Positions 16,394 through 26,160 are shown, counted from the stretch's first letter. The stretch is 53,257 nucleotides of DNA from Moorena sp. SS36440bin_2 (GCA_011524395.1 WTKN01000120.1:1-53257), one strand, 5' to 3'. The notes: generated by a model not told the origin, from the sequence alone. A program made the numbers and translations.

Positions 16394-17749
16394 TTAATGA
16401 TGTGTCCGAACAGTTAAAACTTGGGGGGGTGTCGAGTCTGGTGGATAGAGAAAATCCACTTGCACCAGCCGTTGCTCAAGGGGTGGCATCTGCAACCTCA
16501 CTAGGGTATCCCCCTGCTGTCCACGCCGTTGTACCAAATGCACATAGCGCGTCCGAGGTAAACCTTCATCATCCTTATAGCTCAATTGCACTGTCCCTCG
16601 GAAAAATATTTGCTTAGCTGGTGCCTTTAAAAACCTTAATCCTCCCTGGATTTGATCTTGTTTAATCGGTGTCTCAAGAGCCAGGGTGACCGTTTGAGTA
16701 TCCCGGGTGGGATTAATCAGTGGCAAGGTCAGGCTGTATTGCACCCCATAGTTACCATGGGCAAAATAGGCCGTATCTGGATAACGGACTAACATCGGCG
16801 CACTCTGAATTTGACCAGTACCTAATCTGCCGTGATGGAGGGTACTCAGTCCGTAGGAAAAGGCTTTTCCCGGTTGCGGAATAGTTAGAGATTGAGCAGT
16901 AGAATTATCCACCAACTGAGCTTGCCATCTAGAGCCTCGGGCTACTCCTGCCACTCGACCGTAGATAATTGAACCAGTAGTAGCCATCGGAGCAGTCGGG
17001 GCGCGATCGCGTGGTCCAGCTAACTCTCCTTGCTCTAATAAATTCTGCCATTGAGCTATAGTAGGAGAGCGTTCATTGCCATCGCTATTCTTAGGTGCAT
17101 ACTGGGCAAGACTAGCGGCGTATACCTTTCCATCACTGTATAACCGCATCAACGTTGAGCGACCATTAATCGGTGGTGTCAAGGTTCGCACTGGAATTGG
17201 GAGATTCAGCAACATGCGGCTTTGCTGAGCCTGAATCACCAATTGGGCAGGAAATCCGTCTTGCCTACCTCCACGGAGGATATCACTCATGACTCGGCTA
17301 CCAGGCCCAGCGTAAACTCTACCGGAAGAATTATCTACTTGGGAGGGTAATTCGATAAATGGTGCATCAGGCTGACTCAGGTAACTAGCTGCCTCAATAA
17401 TATCTACTGTTACTGGTTCTTTGCCCGGATTGTGGAGGATAATCCCCAGATAGAGGGTGCGCAAATCATCTAGGGTGGGTGCTTTGGCAACATGGTGGGC
17501 AAAGATATCAAAGCGCCCCTGAAATGGAAAGTTTAAGTGAGCCCCTGGGTTGGATTTATCAGAAGGGGGAAATGTGGACAGTAAAATTCCTTCAGTCTGT
17601 ACTAGTTCGGGACTGTTGCTGTTAAATACGGGTACATTATCTAGTTGTCCTGGTAGAGGGCGTATTTCTTGGAGTTGCACGATTTCTACTTGAGGTGTTG
17701 GTGCTGGGGTGGCTTGAGCCAGGGTGAAATTTAGTAAAAATGGCAGCAT
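16394..17749 (-). CDS. DUF3370 family exported protein
   Basis: The 451-aa protein begins with a short signal-like segment (MLPFLLNFTLAQATPA) and continues with the DUF3370 pattern EIRPLPGQLDNVPVFNSNSPELVQTEGILLSTFPP-type sequence and FPFQGRFDIFAHHVA. The body is beta-rich (LYLGIILHNPGKEPVTVDI; YSLTLPLINPTRDTQTVTL), suggesting repeated immunoglobulin-like sandwiches in the periplasm or on the cell surface. The family is cyanobacterial and of unknown function. It is divergent from the next gene. Gene and family are reasonably sure; location is inferred from the signal sequence. Confidence 0.83.
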   Translation of the reverse strand: MLPFLLNFTLAQATPAPTPQVEIVQLQEIRPLPGQLDNVPVFNSNSPELVQTEGILLSTFPPSDKSNPGAHLNFPFQGRFDIFAHHVAKAPTLDDLRTLYLGIILHNPGKEPVTVDIIEAASYLSQPDAPFIELPSQVDNSSGRVYAGPGSRVMSDILRGGRQDGFPAQLVIQAQQSRMLLNLPIPVRTLTPPINGRSTLMRLYSDGKVYAASLAQYAPKNSDGNERSPTIAQWQNLLEQGELAGPRDRAPTAPMATTGSIIYGRVAGVARGSRWQAQLVDNSTAQSLTIPQPGKAFSYGLSTLHHGRLGTGQIQSAPMLVRYPDTAYFAHGNYGVQYSLTLPLINPTRDTQTVTLALETPIKQDQIQGGLRFLKAPAKQIFFRGTVQLSYKDDEGLPRTRYVHLVQRRGQQGDTLVRLQMPPLEQRLVQVDFLYPPDSTPPQVLTVRTHH

Positions 17750-17930
17750 GGATAATGGGGTTTTAATTCAACCAAAAGTGGTTAAACCACAAAGACGTGA
17801 ACAGGCCAAGATTTGGATAAGGGTGCCATCTGCGTTCGTTCAGAAACTCTGTTAGTTACAGGTGTTTAGTTACAGGTGTTGACTAGCTGGGAATTCTGAG
17901 TTTTAGTGATGCCAGCTGGGATTTTCCAGT

Positions 17931-18308
17931 ATGGCATGGGAAAACATTGAATCGATAACTATGACTTTTCTTTACCACCAAGTTTCCCTTGCCCAACTTT
18001 CTACCAAGGCACGTTCTGATCGCACACGCTGGCAGTCAGGAACTGAATTACCTATGGTTACCTATGGGGAAGTGTCTCTTGGTTTTATTGTTCCTCTCGA
18101 AATTCTAACTACTTTGCCCACTGAAGCGGTGGCTGGAATGCCCCTAAAAGAACTACAGCGTTGGCTGTTTAGAAATCGGCAAGGATGGCTCGAAGGGATT
18201 ATGGATGCTTTGACTCTCACTTACAAAAAACAGGAGGTACTGGGGTTGCTCCACCCTCGCTACTCAGATCAGTTATCAAAACTAGTCAGAACTAGACGAT
18301 CTGCGTGA
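17931..18308 (+). CDS. Hypothetical protein (125 aa)
   Basis: I do not recognise this protein. It is 125 aa, soluble and basic at the end (LVRTRRSA). It contains VTYGEVSLGFIVPLEI, then LPTEAVAGMPLKELQRWLFRNRQGWLEGIMDALTLTY. The ATG at 17931 and a Met at codon 11 (MTFLYHQVSLAQL) are both possible starts. No signal peptide or membrane segment is visible. It stands alone between divergent DUF3370 and a repeat-containing region. Codon use is like neighbouring core genes, so I believe it is real. Confidence 0.55.
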   Translation: MAWENIESITMTFLYHQVSLAQLSTKARSDRTRWQSGTELPMVTYGEVSLGFIVPLEILTTLPTEAVAGMPLKELQRWLFRNRQGWLEGIMDALTLTYKKQEVLGLLHPRYSDQLSKLVRTRRSA

Positions 18309-18354
18309 GGGACGTGAGTATTTCAAGAAAATCCCATCTCAGCAGCAAAACGCG

Positions 18355-18395
18355 TTCGCTTTTAGCGTGGCCTACGGCCAATCGCATTTTTAGGT
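18355..18395 (+). repeat. Dispersed palindromic repeat TAGCGTGGCC-N-GGCCAA
   Basis: TAGCGTGGCC-TAC-GGCCAA is centred on the perfect arms TGGCC/GGCCA at 18368-18380. A relative with a GAAA loop lies at 52206-52223, and a partial relative (TTCGCGTAGCGTG) near 40450. It is a dispersed short palindromic repeat. Confidence 0.6.
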
Positions 18396-18497
18396 GTTGC
18401 CTATTTCCGGTATAATATCACAATTTATAATCATAATCAATTTATGACCAATTTATGACTTCCCTCTCCCAGTTTATTCCCCCTGTTAAAGCTTTTA

Positions 18498-18531
18498 AAC
18501 TAGTTCAAATAACTAGTTATTTGAACTAGTT
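18498..18531. terminator. 34-bp perfect palindrome spanning the stop codon of the GT2 gene
   Basis: Arms AACTAGTTCAAAT (18498-18510) and ATTTGAACTAGTT (18519-18531) flank the self-complementary octamer AACTAGTT, so all 34 bases form one perfect palindrome. The minus-strand stop codon (18526-18528) lies inside the right arm. It may serve as a terminator or protein site. An RNA hairpin here would include the last sense codons and the stop. Confidence 0.65.
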
Positions 18532-19488
18532 ATCATACTCAGCAAAATACCCATGTTTACGGAGGTAAAAAGGACTCCATAGACTACTCATAAACAACTC
18601 CATTTGGCAAGCTGCAATTAAATCCGACTGGATAGAACCACCGTGCTTGAGCCAGTGAAAGGTAATTTTGCGCAAATCGTTGGTCATGTAAGCCAGAGTT
18701 GCGAACGGTCTTAGCCAAGGTTTTACACTCAACATCCGGGTGACATGACGACTTAAACCAATCCCACGAAAAAATGGAATTAAATACTCACGTTTCAGAC
18801 GCCAGCTAGGGATTTTGTGCTCAATTTCCATAGCAGGATTGTACCATATTTCCCAGCCCTTAGCTTGGATACGAGACAGCATCTCTAAATCTTCCCCAGT
18901 TAACATACTGCTCTTAGTTCGCCCAGTCAAAATAGGCCGAGAGGGCATACTCTCTAACCAAGCTTGTTTTCGCACAACCAACCCAGCTGAAGGTGGTAGT
19001 AATTTTTTGTGAGGTTCATAAAGTAATGGCTCACAACCACGTTCAGTTATTGCTAAAAAGGGCGCAAGTTTATCAAAATTTGCTGGAGGAGTGACTTCAA
19101 AAACACCATGGATTTGACTACCATAAGCACCAGAAGTAGGGTGAGATTTGCCAAAGGCGTAAGCAGCAGCTATCCAAGACATTGATGGAATCGTGTCATC
19201 GTCTAGGAAACCCACTAGTTCACCTCTAGCTTCCTGAATAGCACGGGATCTGGCATAAGCTGCTCCTTGTTTCGGTTCAAAACAATACCTCAAGGGATAT
19301 CGCGTTGGCCAATTGGCTTGATAAGCCTCAACAAGCTTAGCAGTGCCGTCAGTGCTGTTGTTGTCAATAACAATAACTTCCCAGTTCAGTTGGTCTTGCT
19401 GGCAACAGTCTCGCAGTCGGTCTAAGACTTCTGGTAGACGCTTCTGACCGTTGTATGTTGGGATGGCAACAGTTAACTCAATAACCAT
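18526..19488 (-). CDS. Glycosyltransferase family 2, HpsE-like (hormogonium polysaccharide)
   Basis: The 320-aa protein is a GT-A fold glycosyltransferase: TVAIPTYNGQKRLPEVLDRL at the start, IDNNSTDGTAKLV, GAAYARSRAI, and the metal/nucleotide motif GFLDDDTIPS. The sequence FLAITERGCEPLLYEP, LPPSAGLVVRKQAWLE, LTGEDLEMLS and EYLIPFFRGIGLSR matches what I know of HpsE, required for hormogonium polysaccharide secretion and gliding in Nostoc. No membrane helix is obvious, so it probably acts at the inner face of the membrane. It is divergent from gmd across a long AT-rich region. Acceptor and sugar are not deducible. Confidence 0.82.
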   Translation of the reverse strand: MVIELTVAIPTYNGQKRLPEVLDRLRDCCQQDQLNWEVIVIDNNSTDGTAKLVEAYQANWPTRYPLRYCFEPKQGAAYARSRAIQEARGELVGFLDDDTIPSMSWIAAAYAFGKSHPTSGAYGSQIHGVFEVTPPANFDKLAPFLAITERGCEPLLYEPHKKLLPPSAGLVVRKQAWLESMPSRPILTGRTKSSMLTGEDLEMLSRIQAKGWEIWYNPAMEIEHKIPSWRLKREYLIPFFRGIGLSRHVTRMLSVKPWLRPFATLAYMTNDLRKITFHWLKHGGSIQSDLIAACQMELFMSSLWSPFYLRKHGYFAEYDN

Positions 19489-19915
19489 AGTTTTTTTTCC
19501 CAGTGTAGAAAAATAACCCTAACTAATTATTATTGTGAATATTCCCAAGTGTTGAACAAAATTATCTCTCTCTGAGGATAGAAATTGTTATTGGTTTAGG
19601 AAATTTTACCGATACTTTAAACGGTAAGCTTATCCACTAGGTGCGCCCATGCTACCCTTTCCCTACTCCTGACTCCTGGACAAAGTTGGTTAGATAGAAC
19701 TGATGTTACTAGTAAGCGCCTTTTTGTGGAAAAGTACTATTGCAGTTTTTACCAAAATCTTCAAATCTAGCCATATTGACCAATTTTTAATCTACAAAGT
19801 ATCTAGACGTACCACTTCTTAAAAAGACATAATATCGGAACGAACGGACACTTGCTAAAGTCATAAAATTCCTGGTTAAACTGCATGAATTATAAAGTAT
19901 TTTTCAGAGTTTTTT

Positions 19916-19945
19916 TTGACTATATGATTTGCTATTATCTATAAA
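19916..19945 (+). promoter_or_regulatory. Candidate sigma-70-type promoter toward gmd
   Basis: TTGACT (19916-19921) and TATAAA (19940-19945) are separated by 18 bp, in the direction of gmd about 650 bp downstream. In such AT-rich DNA matches like this arise often, so confidence is low. Confidence 0.3.
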
Positions 19946-20497
19946 TAAAATCATTAATTTAAAAATAACGTTAAGTAATTGCGGAATTCAATCTAGACTA
20001 TAACGGCGGATTATTTTTTAGAATTTAGTAATCATTGGATCATAGTTTTTGTTAAAACAACATTTTTGATTTCATTACGAGACGAGATTATATATCTTTA
20101 TGCTTAACATGATGATAATCATAAAATGGGAAACTTATTACCTGCAAAAATATGATGGCTTTGTAAATCTTCAACGTTAAATACACCCTCTTAGTTGGTA
20201 TGCTTATTACTGATGGATAGGCAATAATACTGCCTTAGTGGCAAAGCATTTATTAAACTAGTATGCTTCAGATTATGAAAAAATCATAAACAAACTATTT
20301 TTAAAAAAATAAAAAAATCCTTATTCTCTAAGATAAAAAAATATTTATATCAACACTATTTGAGTATTTAAATAATTCTATTAATCTATAATTTAATACT
20401 TTCTGTGGAAAATATGTGAAATTTTTACTGAGAGTTTATTTACGGTAAATTCACTACAGCCACAAATAAATTTTTGAGTTAACCTGGTGATGATTAA

Positions 20498-20536
20498 CTC
20501 CCATGCAAACTGGGAAGTTTGCATGGGAGATTTTCT
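20498..20536 (+). terminator. Strong hairpin plus T-run in the gmd leader (attenuator-like)
   Basis: CTCCCATGCAAACT (20498-20511) pairs perfectly with 20516-20529 around a GGGA loop, giving a 14-bp stem followed by ATTTTCT. It resembles an intrinsic terminator but lies only about 55 bases before the gmd start, with no gene ending upstream on this strand. That position suggests a leader terminator or attenuator, or the end of an unannotated small RNA. Confidence 0.55.
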
Positions 20537-20590
20537 CGGGAAGCAATATCTACCAACATTGCCCACATTACGTTACAGGAAAAGTAAAAA

Positions 20591-21670
20591 ATGACGGAAC
20601 CAAAGAGAGCGCTAATCACTGGAATTACAGGTCAAGACGGTTCCTACTTGAGTGAGTTGTTGCTAGAAAAGGGCTATGAGGTTCACGGTATTATCCGAAG
20701 AACCTCCACCTTCAACACAGATCGCATTGACCATATCTATGTAGACCCCCACAATGAAAACGCACGGTTCTTCTTACACTACGGTGACTTGACTGATGGT
20801 GTGACCCTACGCCGGATCTTAGAGGCGGTTCAGCCATCGGAAATTTATAACTTAGGGGCTCAATCCCATGTTCGGGTCAGTTTTGACTCCCCAGAATATA
20901 CCGTTGACTCGGTGGGAATGGGTACTCTGCGACTTTTGGAGGCGATTCGGGACTATCGTCAGCGCACCGGTATCGACGTGCGTTTCTATCAAGCTGGTTC
21001 TTCTGAGATGTTTGGGAAGGTACAGGATATACCCCAAAAGGAAACTACTCCATTTTATCCCCGCTCTCCCTATGCCTGTGCTAAGGTGTATGCTCACTGG
21101 CAAACTGTCAACTATCGTGAATCCTACGGCATCTTTGCCTGCAATGGTATATTATTTAACCACGAATCACCCCGTCGAGGGGAAACCTTTGTAACCCGCA
21201 AGATTACCCGAGCAATTGCCCGAATTGTCGGAGGTCAGCAGAAAAAACTCTACCTGGGTAATCTTGATTCTAAGCGAGACTGGGGTTACGCGAAGGACTA
21301 TGTCAAGGCCATGTGGCTGATGCTCCAGCAAGAGAAACCAGATGACTATGTGGTAGCTACTGGTGAAACCCACTCAGTTAAGGAGTTTTTAGAGATTGCC
21401 TTCAAATATGTCAATCTCGATTGGAATAATTATGTGGAGTTTGACAAGCGTTATTTGCGCCCTGCTGAGGTAGATATACTGATTGGTGACCCCACCAAGG
21501 CAAACCAGAAGCTGGGTTGGGAGCCATCTGTAACCTTTGAGGAGTTGGTAGCTTTAATGGTAGAAGCGGATTTACAAGCCTTGGGTCTGTCGAGCGCTAA
21601 CGGCAAGAGTACTAAACCGTTGAATGATCAAGCCTATATCCGTCAAGGTGTAGCTACAATGGTTGACTAA
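20591..21670 (+). CDS. gmd: GDP-mannose 4,6-dehydratase
   Basis: Gmd converts GDP-D-mannose to GDP-4-keto-6-deoxymannose, the first step to GDP-L-fucose and related sugars. The 359-aa length is standard. The Rossmann NADP site is [15 protein letters not shown] (10-24), followed by [15 protein letters not shown], the catalytic region [11 protein letters not shown], and the YxxxK dyad in [31 protein letters not shown] is the usual oligomer and substrate segment. The ATG at 20591 follows CAGGAAAAG, a good ribosome-binding site. fcl follows after about 177 bp containing a 9-bp hairpin (21733-21759). Confidence 0.97.
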   Translation: MTEPKRALITGITGQDGSYLSELLLEKGYEVHGIIRRTSTFNTDRIDHIYVDPHNENARFFLHYGDLTDGVTLRRILEAVQPSEIYNLGAQSHVRVSFDSPEYTVDSVGMGTLRLLEAIRDYRQRTGIDVRFYQAGSSEMFGKVQDIPQKETTPFYPRSPYACAKVYAHWQTVNYRESYGIFACNGILFNHESPRRGETFVTRKITRAIARIVGGQQKKLYLGNLDSKRDWGYAKDYVKAMWLMLQQEKPDDYVVATGETHSVKEFLEIAFKYVNLDWNNYVEFDKRYLRPAEVDILIGDPTKANQKLGWEPSVTFEELVALMVEADLQALGLSSANGKSTKPLNDQAYIRQGVATMVD

Positions 21671-21847
21671 TCCGTTAGTCTATGACTGACTGTGAAGGTA
21701 GCATCGCTGGTGCAAGCCAATACATCAGCAAGCACAAATCCGGATGTATAGGATTTGTGTTGAATAATGACTCAGTATATTCCTGCTTGCATTGCGATGC
21801 ACCAGACGGTGATAGTTCTCCAAAAGCTAGGCAAGGATGACAAATAA

Positions 21848-22792
21848 ATGGAAAGTTTAAATCTTAGTAATAAGAGGATTCTAGTTACTGGTGGAGCTGG
21901 ATTTCTAGGACGTCAGGTAGTGGATCAGTTGTGTAAAGCTGGAGCGGATGCACAGAAGATTACTATTCCGCGATCGCTTGATTATGACCTGCGTTCTTTA
22001 GAGAACTGTCAAAGAGCTGTGGATCAGCAGGATATCATCATTCATCTTGCTGCTCACGTTGGTGGCATTGGTCTTAATCGAGAAAAGCCAGCTGAGCTAT
22101 TCTATGACAATTTAATGATGGGTACTCAGCTAATTCATGCCGCCTATGAAGCTAGTGTGGAAAAATTTGTCTGTGTTGGTACCATCTGTGCCTATCCCAA
22201 ATTCACACCAGTACCCTTTAAAGAGGATAACCTCTGGGATGGTTATCCCGAAGAAACCAATGCCCCTTATGGGGTTGCTAAGAAAGCTCTTTTAGTCCAG
22301 CTACAAGCCTATCGGCAACAGTACGGATTCAATGGCATCTATCTGTTACCGGTTAACTTGTATGGTCCGGAAGATAATTTCGACCCCAGCAGTTCCCACG
22401 TAATCCCTGCCCTAATTCGTAAAGTCTATGAAGCCCAACAAAAGGGAGACATGAAATTGCCTGCCTGGGGTGATGGCAGTCCTACCCGTGAGTTTCTCTA
22501 CTCAACCGATGCAGCACGGGGTATTGTGATGGCTACCACGGATTACCATCAGCCCGAGCCAGTTAATTTGGGTACAGGCTATGAAATCTCAATTCGCGAT
22601 TTAGTTGAGTTGATTTGCGAATTGATGGAATTTAAGGGAGAAATTGTCTGGGAAACTGATAAACCCAATGGTCAGCCTCGCCGTTGTCTGGATATTGAAC
22701 GAGCCAAGCAGGAGTTTAACTTCACTGCTGAGATGGAGTTTAAGCAGGGGTTGAAGAATACTATCGACTGGTATCGACAACACGCTAGCTAA
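21848..22792 (+). CDS. fcl: GDP-L-fucose synthase
   Basis: Fcl (WcaG) epimerises and reduces the Gmd product to GDP-L-fucose with NADPH. The 314-aa SDR protein has the NADP motif [12 protein letters not shown] near residue 13, [12 protein letters not shown], the active-site strand GTICAYP (most relatives have a Ser-rich GSSCIYP), the YxxxK dyad in [10 protein letters not shown], and [11 protein letters not shown]. The start at 21848 lacks a strong ribosome-binding site. With gmd directly upstream the pair should supply GDP-fucose to surface polysaccharide synthesis, in keeping with the glycosyltransferase and BY-kinase on either side. Confidence 0.95.
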   Translation: MESLNLSNKRILVTGGAGFLGRQVVDQLCKAGADAQKITIPRSLDYDLRSLENCQRAVDQQDIIIHLAAHVGGIGLNREKPAELFYDNLMMGTQLIHAAYEASVEKFVCVGTICAYPKFTPVPFKEDNLWDGYPEETNAPYGVAKKALLVQLQAYRQQYGFNGIYLLPVNLYGPEDNFDPSSSHVIPALIRKVYEAQQKGDMKLPAWGDGSPTREFLYSTDAARGIVMATTDYHQPEPVNLGTGYEISIRDLVELICELMEFKGEIVWETDKPNGQPRRCLDIERAKQEFNFTAEMEFKQGLKNTIDWYRQHAS

Positions 22793-23282
22793 ATCTATCC
22801 AAACCCTTTGTAGGTTGGGGCGAAGTATTTGTACCTGGATATGTAGCTTAAAGAGTAGCTCGCTCGAATGCCAGTTTGTATACAAATGCTTCGCCCTCGA
22901 AGGGAAAAGCAGATAAACTTTAGTACAAGAGTAATCAAAAGACGATTTATATCATGTCTGGAAGCATTAATTAATAGTGCAAAAGTTTGTAATTAGTAAT
23001 GGGTAACTGGGAATTTTGAGGACTAGCAAACTATTACCCATTACCATAAAAAATTATAAAATTAACACTAAAATAAAATAGACAAGATAGTAAATTTTTT
23101 TTATTCTTATTCAAAGCTCTAAAGGAATTAACTATAATCAACCAACATCATAATTTAATTTAAGTACGATAGCATCTAACTATAGATATAGTTTAAAACA
23201 ATACCTAGCTTCTGACGGTGAAAAAAGGGTGAGTGATCTACTATTTTTTTCAGTGAGTATTAAACTTTTTTCCTGAGCAATT
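22793..23282. other. Intergenic region before the BY-kinase gene; inverted GTAATGGGTAA pair
   Basis: No gene is seen. The words GTAATGGGTAA (22997-23007) and TTACCCATTAC (23035-23045) form an 11-bp inverted repeat and belong to the dispersed family also found near 1470, 26390 and 41150. A 12-bp palindrome TTTGTATACAAA lies at 22875-22886. The AT-rich right half probably contains the BY-kinase promoter. Confidence 0.45.
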
Positions 23283-25478
23283 ATGGAAGCTATAGACGAT
23301 TCAATAGATTTTCATAAATACTGGCTAGTTTTCAAACGGCGTTTTTTGCCAGCTACCCTAGCCTTTGGTGGTGTTTTTGGTCTGGCGGCATGGTATGCCT
23401 TCTCTCAAAAAACTTCTTATTTAGCAACAGCTCAACTGTTGTTAAAGACAGATAATTATTCTTCTTTGACCGGGTTGGATAATCCAACTGGCACTATTGA
23501 TAATGTTGCTCGTCAGAGGGACCCCTTATCTACGGAAGTAGAAATTATTCTTTCCAGACCAATTATAGAAAAAACAATCATAGCTCTCAACCTCAGGGAT
23601 GAAAACGGTAAATTTATCTCTCCTGAGTTCATTTTACAAGAACTGAGTGTCAAACCAATTCCGGGGACAGATATCCTAACCATTTCCTATGAATCCTATG
23701 ATCCTACTTGGGCAGAAAGGATCGTTAACACACTGATTAAGGTTTACATAGAGAATGATATCCAAAGTAACCGAGCAGAAGCTGTAGCCGCTCGTGACTT
23801 TATTGAGAAACAACTCCCAAAAGTTGAAGCTACTGTCAGCCAATCAGAAGCGGATTTGCGTAGATTCAAAGAAGCTAATCAAATACTAGACTTGCAACAA
23901 GAAGCTAGCATTACAGTTGGGTCGATAGCCAAATTAGAGGACAAAATTTCTCAACTTCAGGCTCAGTTAGCACAGATAAATGCTGAGTCTGAGGGCTTGC
24001 GCAATAAGATCGGTCTGGATGCACAACAAGCTGTGGCAGCTACGTCTTTAAGCCAGTCTACTGGGGTGCAGGAGGCACTGACACAACTCCAAGAGATACA
24101 AGCTCACTTAGCAGTGGAGCGCACCCGCTTCAAAGATGAATACCCGACAGTGGCTCAGTTGGCTCTTCAGGAAGCTGCACTATTAAAATTACTACAAGAG
24201 CGAATAGCTCAGGTCATTGGTAGCCAACAACCAGCGCCACCGGTTAAGAGTTTGTTAGAGTTTGGACCAATCCAGCAACAACTGACTGCAGAACTGGTTC
24301 AGTCCGAGGTACAGCGTTTAGGGCTAAAGAGCCAACTAGCTGTTCTGAGGAATACTCAGTCGTATTACAAACAGCGGTCTAGAGTCCTACCGAAACTAGA
24401 ACAGAATCAGCGGGAACTGGAGCGACGGGTAGCTGCTGCACAAGCAACTTACCAAATTTTGTTAAGCAAACTACAAGAAACTAGAGTTGCGGAAAATCAA
24501 AATGTCGGTAATGCCCGTGTTATTTCAGAGGCGATCGTTCCTGAAAAACCGATTCCAATCCCAATCAATCTGATCCTGGCAGGGGGAGCTTTTGCTGGTA
24601 TCTTAGTTGCGATCGCTACGGCTTTCTTGATCGACCTCTTAGACAGATCGGTTCATACCCTCAAAGAGTTAAAACAGTTGTTTAGATATCACTTGTTAGG
24701 AGTTATTCCAGATTACGGCAAGCTGGTCAGTACCAGCTATTTTGCAGGATCGTCTCAAGATAATGTTTTCCCCATTTTTCCGAGAGATTTGCCCCGCTCT
24801 GTCATCGGTGAAGCCTATCAAATTCTGCAAGCGAATCTGAAATTTATCAGTTCTGATCGACCACTGCAATCGATTGTAGTAACCAGTTCTGTTTCTAAGG
24901 AAGGCAAGTCCCATGTCTGTGCTAATTTAGCTGCGGCTATGGCTCAAGTAGGACGCCGGGTGTTACTAATCGATGCTGATCTGCGCTATCCATCTCAACA
25001 TCATCTGTGGGAACTAACTAACTCCTTGGGTTTAAGTAATATTCTGGTAGGTGAGGCTAAATTTAATCAGGCTAAACGGGAAGTAATGACTGGTCTTGAT
25101 GTTCTGATGGCTGGGGTAATTCCTCCAAATCCTGTGGCTATTCTCGACTCTCAGAAGATGGCTTTACTGATAGAGAAGTTCTCACGAGAGTATGACTGCG
25201 TTATCATAGATACTCCAGCATTATCTGGTATGGCTGATGCCCCAATTTTGGGCAAAATGGCTGATGGCATTTTACTGGTAGCCCGACCTGAAAAAACAGA
25301 TTCTGCCAGCGCTAATGCGGCTATGGAAATTCTCAAAAGCTCAGGTCAAAATGTTCTGGGGTTAGTTACCAATGGTGTCATCTTCAATAATGAACCTGAC
25401 GGTTATATCTACCGCAACAGGGAAAACTATACTACGCCAGATTTCAGTCAAGAAAAGGCTGAATGTAATCAGCCATAA
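23283..25478 (+). CDS. Polysaccharide co-polymerase / BY-kinase (Wzz-Wzc fusion)
   Basis: The 731-aa protein fuses a Wzz chain-length domain to a bacterial tyrosine autokinase. Two membrane helices (about 20-40 and 428-450, the latter NLILAGGAFAGILVAIATAF) bracket a long periplasmic coiled-coil region (KQLPKVEATVSQSEADLRRF onward). The cytoplasmic kinase has Walker A SKEGKS near 539-544, Walker A' LLIDADLRYP near 561-570 and Walker B CVIIDTPAL near 640. The C-terminal tail has a small tyrosine cluster (GYIYRNRENYTTPDF) as autophosphorylation sites. It should control polymerisation and export of the polysaccharide fed by the gmd-fcl genes. No Wza or flippase gene is in the window. Confidence 0.93.
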   Translation: MEAIDDSIDFHKYWLVFKRRFLPATLAFGGVFGLAAWYAFSQKTSYLATAQLLLKTDNYSSLTGLDNPTGTIDNVARQRDPLSTEVEIILSRPIIEKTIIALNLRDENGKFISPEFILQELSVKPIPGTDILTISYESYDPTWAERIVNTLIKVYIENDIQSNRAEAVAARDFIEKQLPKVEATVSQSEADLRRFKEANQILDLQQEASITVGSIAKLEDKISQLQAQLAQINAESEGLRNKIGLDAQQAVAATSLSQSTGVQEALTQLQEIQAHLAVERTRFKDEYPTVAQLALQEAALLKLLQERIAQVIGSQQPAPPVKSLLEFGPIQQQLTAELVQSEVQRLGLKSQLAVLRNTQSYYKQRSRVLPKLEQNQRELERRVAAAQATYQILLSKLQETRVAENQNVGNARVISEAIVPEKPIPIPINLILAGGAFAGILVAIATAFLIDLLDRSVHTLKELKQLFRYHLLGVIPDYGKLVSTSYFAGSSQDNVFPIFPRDLPRSVIGEAYQILQANLKFISSDRPLQSIVVTSSVSKEGKSHVCANLAAAMAQVGRRVLLIDADLRYPSQHHLWELTNSLGLSNILVGEAKFNQAKREVMTGLDVLMAGVIPPNPVAILDSQKMALLIEKFSREYDCVIIDTPALSGMADAPILGKMADGILLVARPEKTDSASANAAMEILKSSGQNVLGLVTNGVIFNNEPDGYIYRNRENYTTPDFSQEKAECNQP

Positions 25479-25515
25479 AACTTTGGAAGCTGTGAATCTG
25501 TTATCCAGAAATCTG

Positions 25516-26160
25516 TTATCTAGAAGCTGCGCTGCCAGAAAGTTGGTGGCGCATTCTGATCATAATTCCTAAGGTTATTTGCTTCATGATCCAGTAAAAT
25601 ACTATCAGCACCACGAAAGTTACGGCCATCACTAGTAGTGGACCTTTCGAGGTTAAATCATCAATCATGCCCTTGACTAAGCTATTGGGTTGAGCAACCA
25701 AGTCCCAGCTGTTGAAGCGTTGGAATCGTCCTAGATAAATACCAAAGGCGCACAGACCATGAGTAATTAACTCAGCTGAGATGATCAACTTTCCTAACCT
25801 TTGCCGCTGCAAATACTCACCTAGGTTAATCACAGATAGAACGTAAGCTTCAAAACCGGTTAGGATAACTAGCAGATGTTGGGGAATAACAACTAGAGTA
25901 ATTGTCCATACTGAGTAATTGGTGCGAATGGCTTCAATTAGATGAATTACATCGGTGAGCAGATAGGGCGCATTGGGCAAAAATAGGATAAAAACTCCTA
26001 AACCTATCCACCATAATCCGGAGTGTAAGCCAGATTTACTGCGGAATAGCCAAAAACTTAGAGCTAATGGTATTGATGCTAGAAACAAATTCCAAGCCAT
26101 CCAGCCATTGTGGCTATTCCAAGCTTTCCATACCTCTGTCAGTAATGTGTCCATAGACAT
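25516..26160 (-). CDS. DUF1361 family membrane protein
   Basis: This 214-aa protein has about six membrane helices and the DUF1361 signatures FLPNAPYLLTDVIHL and IYLGRFQRFNSWD. The family is widespread in bacteria; I know of no proven function. The polar NAPY and GRFQRFNSWD segments are conserved and may line a binding site. It converges with the BY-kinase gene with only 37 bp between the stops. The start at 26160 (MSMDTLL) has a second Met two codons in; either could be used. Confidence 0.85.
   Translation of the reverse strand: MSMDTLLTEVWKAWNSHNGWMAWNLFLASIPLALSFWLFRSKSGLHSGLWWIGLGVFILFLPNAPYLLTDVIHLIEAIRTNYSVWTITLVVIPQHLLVILTGFEAYVLSVINLGEYLQRQRLGKLIISAELITHGLCAFGIYLGRFQRFNSWDLVAQPNSLVKGMIDDLTSKGPLLVMAVTFVVLIVFYWIMKQITLGIMIRMRHQLSGSAASR

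Larger units (their letters stand above)
19489..20590. other. 1.1-kb AT-rich gene-free region upstream of gmd
   Basis: No coding frame, tRNA or repeat array is apparent in this long, strongly AT-rich region between the divergent GT2 gene and gmd. It contains a candidate promoter at 19916-19945 and a strong hairpin at 20498-20529, annotated separately. A long 5' leader, a small RNA or a decayed gene could account for it. Confidence 0.4.

Noticed and set aside
19489-20590. tRNA or rRNA gene in the long intergenic region
   Set aside because: I could find no acceptor-arm or T-loop-like GTTCRA sequence set; the DNA is too AT-rich. A scan with a covariance model would settle it.
20852-21373. Antisense and alternate-frame ORFs within gmd
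   Set aside because: They are shadows of a well-conserved enzyme gene.
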